Shown here: in pieces, positions 38,604-46,933 of the stretch | Layout: every line of letters begins with the position of its first letter | Position numbering within the stretch: the stretch's first letter is position 1 | From: Glutamicibacter mishrai | Lineage (GTDB): Bacteria; Actinomycetota; Actinomycetes; Actinomycetales; Micrococcaceae | DNA length: 64,000 nt | NCBI RefSeq assembly: GCF_012221945.1 | Contig: NZ_CP032549.1 | Coordinates: forward strand, 2,232,001 to 2,296,000 | Direction: 5' to 3' | Notes under the pieces: model-generated | Databases searched by the model: none | What the model was told of the DNA's origin: nothing | The model's input: only the letters and a program-made list of their open reading frames with translations | Made by a program: the position numbers and the translations under genes

Positions 38604-39740
38604 CTATTCCAAGGAGTCCGCCGCCCGTGCATCAGCGTCGTTGCGCAGGTGACCGTATGTGCCAATCGTCGTAGTGATCGATTCATGCCCAAGGCGCTCC
38701 TGGATGAGCATGAATTCGTTTCCCGCTTCTATGAGCATTGATGCGTGAGTGTGCCTCAAGTCGTGTGGCGTGGGGCGTGCATGGAGCACTGGACGCTTGC
38801 CACGCTCTGCCTCTACCAACGGATCTACTGCGGGTGCCCAGATAATCCGCGAGAAGTAGGAGCTGGTGATCTGCGTTCCAGTCGATGGGACGGTGAAGAT
38901 CAGGTTGTCTTCTTCAATGCTGTCCAGCCAGGGCTTAAAACGTTCTGCTGCGCTCTTGCTCAGCGTGATGTTGCGAGTGCCCTTGTTGGTTTTCGGTGCT
39001 CCCAACGGTTGACCAACTTCCTTCCCTGCATGTCGCTTCCAGGCTTCGCGCACGGAGATGATCATTCGACCTCTGCGCTCGGTGATATGGCTGGGACGCA
39101 ATGCGGTGATTTCACCGAACCTCATCCCGGTGTAAACCTTCAGATCCACCATCCGTCGATACACCTCATCTGGCATTGCGTCGATGAGAGCTTGAATCTC
39201 GTGCTTCTCTAGGAATACGGGGTCGCGGGTCTTCTTGACGGACTTGGGGGAGCGCACACCCTCAGCAACGTTGGCTTTGATGCGTGGCTTGTCCTGACGT
39301 AGCTCGGTGCGGATCGCGGCTGATAGGAGCGCATGAACGTTCTTCTTAGTCTTGGGCGACCTGTCTAGCTCATCGAACCATGTGCGCACTTGGCTTGTGG
39401 TGAGAACGTCGATAGGTGTTTCGCCAATGCCGGTACCGGTGAAGTAGATCCTGAGCATGCCCCGGTAGGTTTGCACCGTCCCTGGCTCCACCTCGCCACC
39501 AAGATTCTCGATGTGATGCTCTACGAGCTCTCGCACTGTTGGAGCTGTAGACAACGATCTGAGCTTCGCCTGCTGCGCGATGTTCATGCTGTTGTTGTTC
39601 GCGTCCAAGAATCGCTTAAGGTCTTTCGCCTTTTCCTCGTCGTTGCGATATGTCCGCTGCTGAAGTGTTCCGTCTGGTTCTCGCCAGACTACACGGTAGC
39701 TGTACCCGTGCTTGAGCGGTCGTTTCTGTATTGTCGCCAC
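38604..39740 (-). CDS. int: Tyrosine integrase
   Basis: A 378-residue phage integrase. An N-terminal arm-binding domain (GYSYRVVWREPDGTLQQRTY) is followed by a core-binding SAM-like domain, and a catalytic domain with Arg in TGMRFGEITALRPSHI, His-x-x-Arg in TPHDLRHTHASML, His in RLGHES and Tyr in TTTIGTYGHL. It catalyses recombination at the tRNA-Ser site. GTG 39740 after AGAGGTAGAA is preferred; the longer frame from 39836 begins inside a terminator. Confidence 0.93.
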   Translation of the reverse strand: MATIQKRPLKHGYSYRVVWREPDGTLQQRTYRNDEEKAKDLKRFLDANNNSMNIAQQAKLRSLSTAPTVRELVEHHIENLGGEVEPGTVQTYRGMLRIYFTGTGIGETPIDVLTTSQVRTWFDELDRSPKTKKNVHALLSAAIRTELRQDKPRIKANVAEGVRSPKSVKKTRDPVFLEKHEIQALIDAMPDEVYRRMVDLKVYTGMRFGEITALRPSHITERRGRMIISVREAWKRHAGKEVGQPLGAPKTNKGTRNITLSKSAAERFKPWLDSIEEDNLIFTVPSTGTQITSSYFSRIIWAPAVDPLVEAERGKRPVLHARPTPHDLRHTHASMLIEAGNEFMLIQERLGHESITTTIGTYGHLRNDADARAADSLE

Positions 39741-39769
39741 TTCTACCTCTATCCTCGGCTGTCCGATCC

Positions 39770-39802
39770 TTAAGGCAACAGATCCGGGATTTAAGGCAAC
39801 AG
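39770..39802. repeat. 12-bp direct repeats beside attR, candidate integrase arm sites
   Basis: TTAAGGCAACAG occurs at 39770-39781 and 39791-39802, two helical turns apart (21 bp). Part of its complement is found near attL (3749-3756). Such repeats next to attP cores usually bind the N-terminal integrase domain. Confidence 0.6.
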
Positions 39803-39824
39803 GCCAAAAGTAGGTAAGAAAAAA

Positions 39825-39849
39825 CCCCGGAATCACATGGATCCCGGGG
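39825..39849 (-). terminator. Phage-borne terminator for tRNA-Ser
   Basis: CCCCGG and ATC (39825-39834) pair with GAT and CCGGGG (39840-39849), one mismatch; on the minus strand it is followed by six T residues. It lies 11 bases beyond the tRNA 3' end and replaces the host terminator now stranded at 3595-3629. Confidence 0.8.
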
Positions 39850-39858
39850 CTATTCTAC

Positions 39859-39879
39859 GCGGTGACGGTGGGATTTGAA
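39859..39879. repeat. attR core within tRNA-Ser 3' end
   Basis: Identical over 21 bp to 3634-3654. It covers the tRNA discriminator, the 3' acceptor strand and the start of the T arm, the usual attB type for tyrosine integrases. Confidence 0.92.
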
Positions 39880-39947
39880 CCCACGGTACGGGGTTACCGT
39901 ACACAACATTTCGAGTGTTGCACCTTCGGCCGCTCGGACACGTCACC
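39860..39947 (-). tRNA. tRNA-Ser (anticodon CGA)
   Basis: An 88-nt gene. The acceptor arm GGTGACG (39947-39941) pairs with CGTCACC (39867-39861), discriminator G at 39860. The anticodon loop is CTCGAAA (anticodon CGA), a long variable arm is present (serine type), and the T arm has GTTCAAAT. It reads UCG codons. Its 3' end was restored by the prophage. Confidence 0.95.
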
Positions 39948-40041
39948 AGACCTGATAACTCTATACCGAACCAAAGGTGATTACAAAAACGAGAGCCCGA
40001 TATTCAGTGCGAAGTGGCTCGAAACACACATTTCAGCCGGT

Positions 40042-40518
40042 TCAGCCGCGCTTGCCTCGGAAAAACTCGCGCAGCAGGTCCGCGCATTCTCGTTCCTTGA
40101 CCCTGGAATAAACTTCGACCCAATGGTTCAAGCGCGGTTCGCGCACGATGTCGAATACCGATCCGCAGGCACCGGCTTTTTCATCCCAGGCGCCGAAAAC
40201 AAGCTTGGGGATCCTGGAGAGCACGATCGCCCCGGCGCACATGGCGCAGGGTTCCAGAGTGACGACCAGGGTGCAGTCGGCCAAGCGCCAGCCATCATCT
40301 TCGCCACGTTCTTCCAGAGCGCGCACCGCATTGCGAATGGCGACCACTTCGGCATGGGCGGTGGGATCCTTGACCGCTTCGCGCTCATTGCGCCCGGTGG
40401 CCAGAACCTGGCCTTCGGGAGAGATGATGACCGCGCCGATCGGCACGTCGTCCGTGGCCAGCGCCGCTCGCGCCTCGTCCAGAGCGAGGTCCATCCAGGC
40501 ATCGTATTCGTGCAGCAT
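40042..40518 (-). CDS. tadA: tRNA adenosine(34) deaminase TadA
   Basis: A 158-residue enzyme converting adenosine to inosine at the wobble position of tRNA-Arg(ACG), two copies of which lie in this window. The zinc site is HAEVVAIR and PCAMC with the proton-shuttle Glu in HAE; the N-terminal helix and VPIGAVI strand match the family. Length is normal. Confidence 0.93.
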   Translation of the reverse strand: MLHEYDAWMDLALDEARAALATDDVPIGAVIISPEGQVLATGRNEREAVKDPTAHAEVVAIRNAVRALEERGEDDGWRLADCTLVVTLEPCAMCAGAIVLSRIPKLVFGAWDEKAGACGSVFDIVREPRLNHWVEVYSRVKERECADLLREFFRGKRG

Positions 40519-40642
40519 AGTGCTTTTACTCTACGTGCTGGCGCCCGATTCCTGTTTCTTTGGGCACACCAAACTCGTTTAACAGCGGAATTTCGGGCAA
40601 TTTCCTCGATTCGCCCGCCGGTGTGCTGATAGATTTCTACTT

Positions 40643-41290
40643 ATGCGCGTACAGGTAGTCGACCACCCGCTGGTGGCACACAAGGTTTCGGTTCTTCGAG
40701 ATAAGAACACCCCGTCTTCGATCTTCCGTCAGCTCACTGACGAACTGGTCACCCTGCTGGCTTACGAGGCAACCCGAGAGGTGACGACCGAAAGCGTTCA
40801 GGTTGAAACCCCGGTTGCCACCACCATCGGCACTGCCATTGCCAAGCCAACCCCGCTGGTTGTCCCGATCTTGCGCGCCGGCCTGGGCATGCTCGAAGGC
40901 ATGACCCGCCTGGTGCCAACCGCAGAGGTCGGCTTCCTGGGCATGGCTCGCAACGAGGAAACCCTCGACATCATCACCTACGCCGACCGCGTGCCTAACG
41001 ACCTGACCGGCCGCCAGGTCTTCGTCCTGGATCCGATGCTGGCCACCGGCGGCACCCTGGCCGAGGCCATCAAGTTCATTTTCGATCGTGGCGCCGAGTC
41101 CGTGACCTGCATCTGCCTGATCGCAGCTCCAGAGGGCGTGGCCCGTTTGGAAGAGATCCACGGCGACGACGATCGCGTGCACGTGGTGCTGGCTTCGCTG
41201 GATGAGAAGCTGAATGAGAAGTCCTACATCATCCCGGGCCTTGGCGACGCCGGTGACCGACTGTACGGTGTCACCCCGCCGATTGCCTAA
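40643..41290 (+). CDS. upp: Uracil phosphoribosyltransferase
   Basis: A 215-residue enzyme making UMP from uracil and PRPP in pyrimidine salvage. It shows the N-terminal [26 protein letters not shown], and the PRPP loop [18 protein letters not shown], then the uracil-binding [12 protein letters not shown] near the end. The sequence is complete and of usual length. It is divergent from tadA. Confidence 0.96.
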   Translation: MRVQVVDHPLVAHKVSVLRDKNTPSSIFRQLTDELVTLLAYEATREVTTESVQVETPVATTIGTAIAKPTPLVVPILRAGLGMLEGMTRLVPTAEVGFLGMARNEETLDIITYADRVPNDLTGRQVFVLDPMLATGGTLAEAIKFIFDRGAESVTCICLIAAPEGVARLEEIHGDDDRVHVVLASLDEKLNEKSYIIPGLGDAGDRLYGVTPPIA

Positions 41291-41308
41291 CCAGCATTAA
41301 GCACTAGC

Positions 41309-41342
41309 CCGAAGGCCGCGGTCATCAGACCGCGGCCTTCGG
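41309..41342. terminator. Convergent terminator between upp and the histidine kinase gene
   Basis: 41309-41323 pairs perfectly with 41328-41342 around ATCA; the kinase stop codon (minus strand) is in the loop. It can serve both genes; the T run is absent, so it is a GC-rich hairpin without a classic tail. Confidence 0.65.
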
Positions 41343-42839
41343 CATATCCGGCTGAGGTTCCTCGCCGGCAAGCGGCAGGCGGACCTCGAAGACCGTATTG
41401 CCAGGCTCGGAGGTCACCGAGATGGTGCCGCCGTGGGCTTCGACGATGCTCTTGGCGATCGGCAGGCCCAGCCCGGTGGTGCCATCGGACCCCGAACGCG
41501 CCTTGTCGGCACGGGTAAAGCGTTCGAAGACCTTTGGCAGGAATTCAGGCGCGATGCCTTCGCCGGTGTCATGGACTTCCAGCACCGCTTCATCGGTTTC
41601 ATCATCCTGGTCCACCGTGACGGTGACGGTATTGCCAGCCGAGGTGTGCTTGCGCGCGTTGGCCAGCAGGTTGGTGATCACCCGGCGCAGCGAGGCGGAG
41701 TCGCCGAAGACCGTGGTCTGCTCGGCCAGGCACTCGAAGTCCCACTGATGGTCGCGCGCGGTCAGCTTGAAGTCCTCGGTGATGTCGGCCGTGAGCATGC
41801 CCAGATCCAGGTTGCTGCGCTTGAACGAATTTTCTTCGTCCAATCGAGCCAGCAGCAACAGATTCTCCACCAGCGATCCCATGCGGCTGCTCTGCTGCAG
41901 CACCCGGTCGACGGAGCGCTGTCCGTCCGGGGAGAAATGCTCGGTGGCGGAGAGCAGCTCGGTGTAGCCGCGAATCGAGGACAGCGGGGTGCGCAGCTCG
42001 TGGGAGGCATCGGCGACAAACTGGCGCATCTGGGCCTGCGATTTCTCACGCGCGGTCAAGGCCGTGGAGACATTGCTGATCATGGCGTTCAGCGCGTTGC
42101 CCACATTGCCGACCTCGGTTCCCGGGACCGCATCCTCGGAAGGAACCCGCTGGGTCAGCGCCACCTTGCCCGAATCCAGGTCTTCGGCCGCCACGGATGC
42201 GGCCACGGAGGCCACGCGTTTGAGCGATGCCAGCGAACGCGAAATCAGCCACGAACCGGCCAGCCCCGCGCCGGCGATCAGGATCAAAGCTATGAACAGG
42301 GTCAGCCAGGCCATGCCGCGCAGCGCCAAGTCCGTGCTGTGCAATGGCAAGCCGACGATCAAGATGCCGTTGGAGCCGGAGTCCTTCACCGCGACCAGGT
42401 AGTAGTCGCCGACCGTCAGGTGGGCTCGGACCGGATGGAAATTGTCCTTGTCCGGGTGCAGGTCGCTGAGCTCGAGATCCACCATCGGGATGGCGTCTTC
42501 CTGGCTAAGCTGCTGCAGCTCGCCGGTGCGTTCATCAAGCACGCCGCCGTTGAAAACGTACTTGTCCACAAAGCGCGCGGTGAGCGTGCCGGCGGCCTGG
42601 CCCGGCGCATCCAGGCGCGAGTTGACCGCTGGAGCGCCCTGCGAATAATTCAGCGCGCGTTCGGTGGTCAGCCGCAGCTGGCTGTTGAGCTGGTCCATCA
42701 GGGTCTGCCGCATGCCGGCGTTGTAGAGCACGCCGAGCAGGACCGAGACGGCGGTGAGCGAGGTCAGCAGGATGAGCAGGAGCTTGCGCTGTAGCGAATG
42801 CGGGGAGCTGACCTTGGTGCTAGGGGAGAAAAAACTCAT
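41325..42839 (-). CDS. Sensor histidine kinase
   Basis: A 504-residue membrane kinase. Two transmembrane segments (about residues 22-42 and 175-198) flank an extracytoplasmic sensor of about 130 residues; a HAMP region follows; the H-box is FVADASHELRTPLSSIRGY with His phospho-acceptor; ATP-binding boxes are NLLANARKH, DTGEGI and GTTGLGLPI. It phosphorylates the response regulator encoded upstream, overlapping by 4 bases. The signal is unknown. Confidence 0.93.
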   Translation of the reverse strand: MSFFSPSTKVSSPHSLQRKLLLILLTSLTAVSVLLGVLYNAGMRQTLMDQLNSQLRLTTERALNYSQGAPAVNSRLDAPGQAAGTLTARFVDKYVFNGGVLDERTGELQQLSQEDAIPMVDLELSDLHPDKDNFHPVRAHLTVGDYYLVAVKDSGSNGILIVGLPLHSTDLALRGMAWLTLFIALILIAGAGLAGSWLISRSLASLKRVASVAASVAAEDLDSGKVALTQRVPSEDAVPGTEVGNVGNALNAMISNVSTALTAREKSQAQMRQFVADASHELRTPLSSIRGYTELLSATEHFSPDGQRSVDRVLQQSSRMGSLVENLLLLARLDEENSFKRSNLDLGMLTADITEDFKLTARDHQWDFECLAEQTTVFGDSASLRRVITNLLANARKHTSAGNTVTVTVDQDDETDEAVLEVHDTGEGIAPEFLPKVFERFTRADKARSGSDGTTGLGLPIAKSIVEAHGGTISVTSEPGNTVFEVRLPLAGEEPQPDMPKAAV

Positions 42840-43576
42840 GCCGCCGGCTTCAGTACGTAGCCGACGCCACGCACGGTGTGGATCATTGGTTCCGCGTCGA
42901 CGTCGATCTTCTTGCGCAGGTATGAAATGTAGAGTTCGACGATATTTGCCTGGCCGTCGAAGTCGTAGTGCCAGACGTTATCGAGGATCTGCGATTTGGA
43001 GACCACGCGACGGGCATTGCTCATCAGGTAGCTGAGCAGATCGAATTCGGTAGCCGTCAGAGAGATGTCGCGGCCGGCGCGGGAGACATCGTGCGAATCC
43101 ATGTTCAGCACCAGATCGCCCACCACCAGTTCAGCGGTATCCGCGGCTGCGGCACCTGAGCGTTCGACCAGGCGGTGCAATCGGATCAGCACCTCTTCGA
43201 GGCTGAATGGCTTGGCGACGTAGTCGTCGGCGCCGGCACCGAGGCCTTCGATGCGATCTTCTACCGCGTCCTTGGCGGTGAGGAAGAGGACGGGAATCTC
43301 GGGGAAGTGGGTGCGGACCTTGCGCAACACCTCGGGGCCGTCGAAGCCTGGCAGCATCCAGTCCAGAACCAGCACGTCGGGCGCGAGCGAACGCGCAGTG
43401 GCGACGGCTTCGGGTCCATCGTGGGCCATGGTGGCTTCCCAGCCGAGCATGCGGGTTCCCATGGCGACCAGTTCGGCCAGCGAAGGCTCATCGTCAACTA
43501 CGAGGACCTTGATCGGGGTGCCATCGGGATGGGTGAGGCGGGGCAATTGCGAAGGTGAAAACCGAGATTCATTCAT
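42836..43576 (-). CDS. OmpR-family response regulator
   Basis: A 246-residue regulator, first gene of the two-component operon. The receiver has the phospho-acceptor Asp in DVLVLDWMLPGFDG, acidic pocket VVDDEPS and Lys in PVLFLTAKDA; the C-terminal winged helix ends with VRGVGYVLKP. It is most like TrcR/MprA-type regulators of actinobacteria. Transcribed first, with the kinase following by an ATGA overlap. Confidence 0.94.
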   Translation of the reverse strand: MNESRFSPSQLPRLTHPDGTPIKVLVVDDEPSLAELVAMGTRMLGWEATMAHDGPEAVATARSLAPDVLVLDWMLPGFDGPEVLRKVRTHFPEIPVLFLTAKDAVEDRIEGLGAGADDYVAKPFSLEEVLIRLHRLVERSGAAAADTAELVVGDLVLNMDSHDVSRAGRDISLTATEFDLLSYLMSNARRVVSKSQILDNVWHYDFDGQANIVELYISYLRKKIDVDAEPMIHTVRGVGYVLKPAA

Positions 43577-44192
43577 GTTTAACAGCGTCTCCTATTGCCT
43601 TGGGGTAAGAATATGATTTTGCTGTGCGCGAGCTATGACTGCAAGTCGATTTTATGCAGGATTTCTGCTGGCAGGTAGTGCTTAATTTGGTCAAGCCCTG
43701 CGATCGACGAATGATTGAAGTGTGGACAGCGTGTTGTGATGAATGGATATTCAGGGCACTGAATGGACTAGTCGGTATGCATGGTTTACTCGGAAAGCTT
43801 GAACATATTGAGTAGTTAAGCGCTTAGATCTCCTAGATATGCCTAAAGTGTCGTATATCACCTTTGAACGGTTTTGTCTCACTATATGGACATGCCCCTG
43901 GTTTGTTACTTGCAAGTTGACAATGTTACGAGGAAACTAGAGGTGTGAGTACGGCGCAGAACAGCAAAAAGCATCCCGGCGGGCAACCGCGGATTGCCAA
44001 TGCACGTTGCAATCGAATGCTCGGCGTCAACACCGCGAAAACGGAATTATGAGTCACTCGTAATCGAGATTTTGCCGGTCGTTGACGGGAAACCCAACTG
44101 CTGGGCATGGACGAAGGCCATGAACAGCGCAAGCAAAACCCGAAGCACGAGCGCCAAGCCACTTGGCCTTCGCACTAAAAGAGGAAAACATC
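43577..44192. other. 616-bp intergenic region upstream of the orphan winged-helix regulator
   Basis: It contains a small open frame (43945-44052) and a TTGACA at 43917-43922 that may be a -35 element; a matching -10 is not clear. AT content is higher than in the flanks. No tRNA or terminator is evident. Confidence 0.5.
43945..44052 (+). CDS. Possible short leader peptide
   Basis: A 35-residue frame from GTG 43945 to TGA 44052, with AGGAAACTAGAG before it, and a four-codon frame (ATG at 44049) overlapping its stop. It lies 140 bases before the next gene. Composition is basic. Expression is uncertain; it could be chance. Confidence 0.3.
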   Translation: MSTAQNSKKHPGGQPRIANARCNRMLGVNTAKTEL

Positions 44193-44978
44193 ATGTCGGC
44201 TGGATCCGGATACGTCCACGTTTCAATTCGCAACGCGCAGAACCGCGCGGCTGCTGCACAGCGCCAGGCTGCTGGCAACTATGCACCAGCGGGCTATCGC
44301 CCACTGCGCGCAGTTTCCAACGTCCAGGAAACTCGTGAAGCTACGCATCAGCCGACCAACACCCCGGTGCAGCCTGCAAGCCAGGCCAGCGCGGATACCT
44401 CGGCCCGCGGATTCGTGCTGTATGTAGGCCTGGACGAAGCTGCAGCCCAGGCGCAGGGAACCTCGCTGGGCAAGCTGGCCACCCAGGTCCGCGCCTTCCT
44501 GGCAACCTTGTCGCCACAGGCCCAGACCCACGCGGCAGTCGCCTTGGCGCCAACCAGCGCCCAGGGTGAGCCAATTGACGTGGTCCGCCAGGCACTGGGC
44601 GACCCAACGGTTTCGCGCCGCCCACGCGCTGAAGCCCGCCCGAGCACCCCACGCCCATCCGGCGTGCTGATCGACCTGTCGCGCCGCGAAGTGTACCTGG
44701 ACGGCGACACCCTGAACCTGACCTTCAAGGAATTCGAGCTGCTGAACTTCCTCGTGGAAAACGGCACCCGCACCGTAGGCCGCGAAGAACTGCTCGAAAA
44801 CCTGTGGCGCAATGCCGAAGAGGTGCCTAACGAGCGCACCATCGACGTGCACATCCGCCGCCTGCGCTCCAAGCTGGGCCGCCTGGCCAACACCGTGCGC
44901 ACCGTACGCGGCCAGGGCTACCGCTTCTACGAGCACCCGGAAGTTGTCGTTTGGGCAGCACCTGAATACTCGATCTAA
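44193..44978 (+). CDS. Orphan OmpR-type winged-helix protein with unusual N-terminus
   Basis: A 261-residue protein. The last 100 residues form a complete OmpR/PhoB DNA-binding domain (LTFKEFELLNFLVENGTRT, RTIDVHIRRLRSKLG, VRGQGYRFYEHP). Instead of a receiver, the first 160 residues contain a Gln/Ala-rich, low-complexity start and a domain with GFVLYVGLDEAAAQAQG. GAGGAAA lies before ATG 44193; no kinase is adjacent. It may sense a ligand or respond to a membrane partner. Confidence 0.85.
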   Translation: MSAGSGYVHVSIRNAQNRAAAAQRQAAGNYAPAGYRPLRAVSNVQETREATHQPTNTPVQPASQASADTSARGFVLYVGLDEAAAQAQGTSLGKLATQVRAFLATLSPQAQTHAAVALAPTSAQGEPIDVVRQALGDPTVSRRPRAEARPSTPRPSGVLIDLSRREVYLDGDTLNLTFKEFELLNFLVENGTRTVGREELLENLWRNAEEVPNERTIDVHIRRLRSKLGRLANTVRTVRGQGYRFYEHPEVVVWAAPEYSI

Positions 44979-44989
44979 TCTGATCACCC

Positions 44990-45031
44990 AGCAGCGGCGG
45001 GCAAACCATATTCGGTTTGCCCGCCGCTGCT
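44990..45031 (+). terminator. Strong hairpin after the winged-helix gene
   Basis: 44990-45007 pairs perfectly with 45014-45031 around ATATTC (18 bp). The tail is GTCTT, with few T residues. It separates the regulator from the phosphatase gene. Confidence 0.75.
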
Positions 45032-45047
45032 GTCTTAAGCTGGGAAG

Positions 45048-45575
45048 ATGAACACCATGCATTCGCGCAAGCTCATCTTGATGCGCCACGCCAAGGCTGA
45101 CTATCCGCTCGGCGTTGCCGATCATGATCGGCCGCTGGCCGCCCGCGGCCACCGCGAGGCGCCCTCGGCTGGCGCATGGCTGGTGGAGAACGACCTGATT
45201 CCGGACTACATCCTCTGCTCGGATGCCCTGCGGGCTCGCTCCACCTGCGCGTGGGTGCTGTCGGAGTTGGGGGAGAAGGGGCCTACGCCCTATGTGGATT
45301 CGCGGATCTATTCAGCGGGCGTCTCGCAATTGTGCTCCATTATCAATGAGGTCCCCGAAACGGTGAGCAACCTGCTGGTGATCGGGCACCAGCCGATCCT
45401 CCAGGAGCTGGCCCTGAGGCTCGCCTCGGTCGACTCCGACGAGGAAGCCGTTTACGAGCTGGCAATGAACTATCCGACCCTGGGAACAACGGTGTTGGAA
45501 ACCAGCCACCCGTACTCGCACTTGGATGCTCGCGACGCTAAGGTGACGCATTTCCTCGCTCCGCGGCCCGCATGA
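45048..45575 (+). CDS. SixA-like histidine phosphatase
   Basis: A 175-residue protein of the histidine phosphatase superfamily: LILMRHAKADYP supplies the catalytic RHG-like motif, LAARGHREA follows, and LLVIGHQPILQELAL contains the second His. SixA removes phosphate from histidines of phosphotransfer proteins. GGGAAG precedes the ATG. The natural substrate here is unknown. Confidence 0.88.
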   Translation: MNTMHSRKLILMRHAKADYPLGVADHDRPLAARGHREAPSAGAWLVENDLIPDYILCSDALRARSTCAWVLSELGEKGPTPYVDSRIYSAGVSQLCSIINEVPETVSNLLVIGHQPILQELALRLASVDSDEEAVYELAMNYPTLGTTVLETSHPYSHLDARDAKVTHFLAPRPA

Positions 45576-45803
45576 GAGAACTCTCACCGAGTTTTTTCTT
45601 ATGCACTAGTCAAACTACGTTATTTAGATGATCTGGGGTTATGAGAAGTAGATGAAAACCCTCTCATCGATCGCCCCGGAAGACCTCAGGGTTAGTTCAT
45701 CTTCGGTTAACCATCCCTCGCTTCACTGAGAACTGTTGGCGCCACAGCCAACGCCGGAACACCACCAGGTGCCCCGGGTCTTGTGTGAAAGAGGAATGGG
45801 ACC

Positions 45804-46931
45804 ATGGCCGTCATCGCAGAATCACTTCCAGTTCAGAGCACCGCCGCGCGCAGCGAAGTGCAGGAGCATATCGACGCAGCTCGCGCCCGGGCCATCCGGG
45901 CCGCGTACACCACCCGTTTTGTCGCTGCCGAACTGCAGCGCAACCCGCAGGACTTCCAGATCGTGCGCCGGGCACAGGTGGTTCCGGCACCCGGCGACGT
46001 CGTGATCGCCACGGTCACCGAACTGGGCAAGCACAGCCGGCTTCAGTCACCGGTATCGCGCCGCCAGCTGATGTTCGTCGGCCAGGAAATCATGGTCGCC
46101 TACGGCCACCGCTATGCGCCGGACCAATTCCTCGCCCACGTGCCGGACGATCTGGGTCCTTGCCAGCTGGTGGCCGGGGGAGGCGTGGCCAGCGAAGTGA
46201 TCGAACAGCACGCATCCATCGACAAGGCCACGCAGCTTGAGCCGGTGGGCCTGCTGACGCGCCACGGCAAGGTCGTCAACCTCTCGGACTTCGCGCCGCT
46301 GGATATCAACAACGAATCGCCGCAGGCCGCGCAGCTCGGACAGGTGCGCCCGCCGGTGATCGCGGTGCTGGGCACCTCGATGAATTCGGGCAAGTCCACC
46401 ACCCTGGGCTGCCTGGTCAACGGGCTGGTCAACGGCGGGCTGAAGGTGGCCGCCGGGAAGGCCACCGGCACCGGAGCGGGCAACGACCCGAATCTGTTCA
46501 CCGATGCCGGCGCGTTCAGCGTCTGCGACTTCACCGACTTCGGCTACCCGACCACCTACCGCTTGGACTACGAGACGGTGCGTTCGCTGCTGGTGGCGAT
46601 GATCCGCGAACAGAGCGCCACCGGCGCCGACGCGGTGGTCATCGAGATCGCCGACGGACTGTTCCAGGGTGAAACCTCGCGGCTGCTGGCCGATCCGATC
46701 TTCGCCGAGCACGTCGACCGCGTGCTCTTCAGCGCCCAGGATGCGCTCGGCGCGCAGGCCGGCGAGCGCATCCTGCTGGAGGCCGGGCTGGATCTCGCGG
46801 CCGTCAGCGGCGTGGTGACTGCTTCGCCGCTGGCCGCGCAGGAAGCCCAAAGCCAGCTGTCCACCCCGGTGATCGGCACCTTCGATCTGTGCCAAGCAGA
46901 GGTGGCCGCCAGCCTGCTGCCGGCCAAGTAG
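45804..46931 (+). CDS. P-loop NTPase, DUF1611-like
   Basis: A 375-residue protein. The N-terminal 190 residues resemble a small beta/alpha fold (VVPAPGDVVIATVTELGKHS); the C-terminal half carries a Walker A motif GTSMNSGKSTT near residue 197, then KATGTGAGNDPN, DFTDFGYPTTYRLDY, and an acidic AVVIEIADGLFQGE. The arrangement resembles DUF1611/MobB-type P-loop enzymes. Its stop is 2 bases before the following ABC-like gene. The substrate is unknown; the DUF1611 link is a judgement from the motif order. Confidence 0.72.
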   Translation: MAVIAESLPVQSTAARSEVQEHIDAARARAIRAAYTTRFVAAELQRNPQDFQIVRRAQVVPAPGDVVIATVTELGKHSRLQSPVSRRQLMFVGQEIMVAYGHRYAPDQFLAHVPDDLGPCQLVAGGGVASEVIEQHASIDKATQLEPVGLLTRHGKVVNLSDFAPLDINNESPQAAQLGQVRPPVIAVLGTSMNSGKSTTLGCLVNGLVNGGLKVAAGKATGTGAGNDPNLFTDAGAFSVCDFTDFGYPTTYRLDYETVRSLLVAMIREQSATGADAVVIEIADGLFQGETSRLLADPIFAEHVDRVLFSAQDALGAQAGERILLEAGLDLAAVSGVVTASPLAAQEAQSQLSTPVIGTFDLCQAEVAASLLPAK

Positions 46932-46933
46932 CG

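Larger units (their letters stand above)
3634..39879. mobile_element. Integrated siphovirus-type prophage, about 36.2 kb
   Basis: An exact 21-bp repeat (3634-3654 and 39859-39879) brackets a full set of phage genes: immunity, replication, packaging, head, tail, lysis and integrase. The integrase gene sits next to the right repeat, which lies inside the 3' end of tRNA-Ser. No essential module is visibly missing and no structural gene is obviously broken, so it may be inducible. Confidence 0.95.

Noticed and set aside
41433..42794. A 453-residue plus-strand frame opposite the histidine kinase
   Set aside because: Its composition (Gln/Arg/Gly/His-rich) and lack of a ribosome binding site mark it as antisense shadow of the kinase gene.
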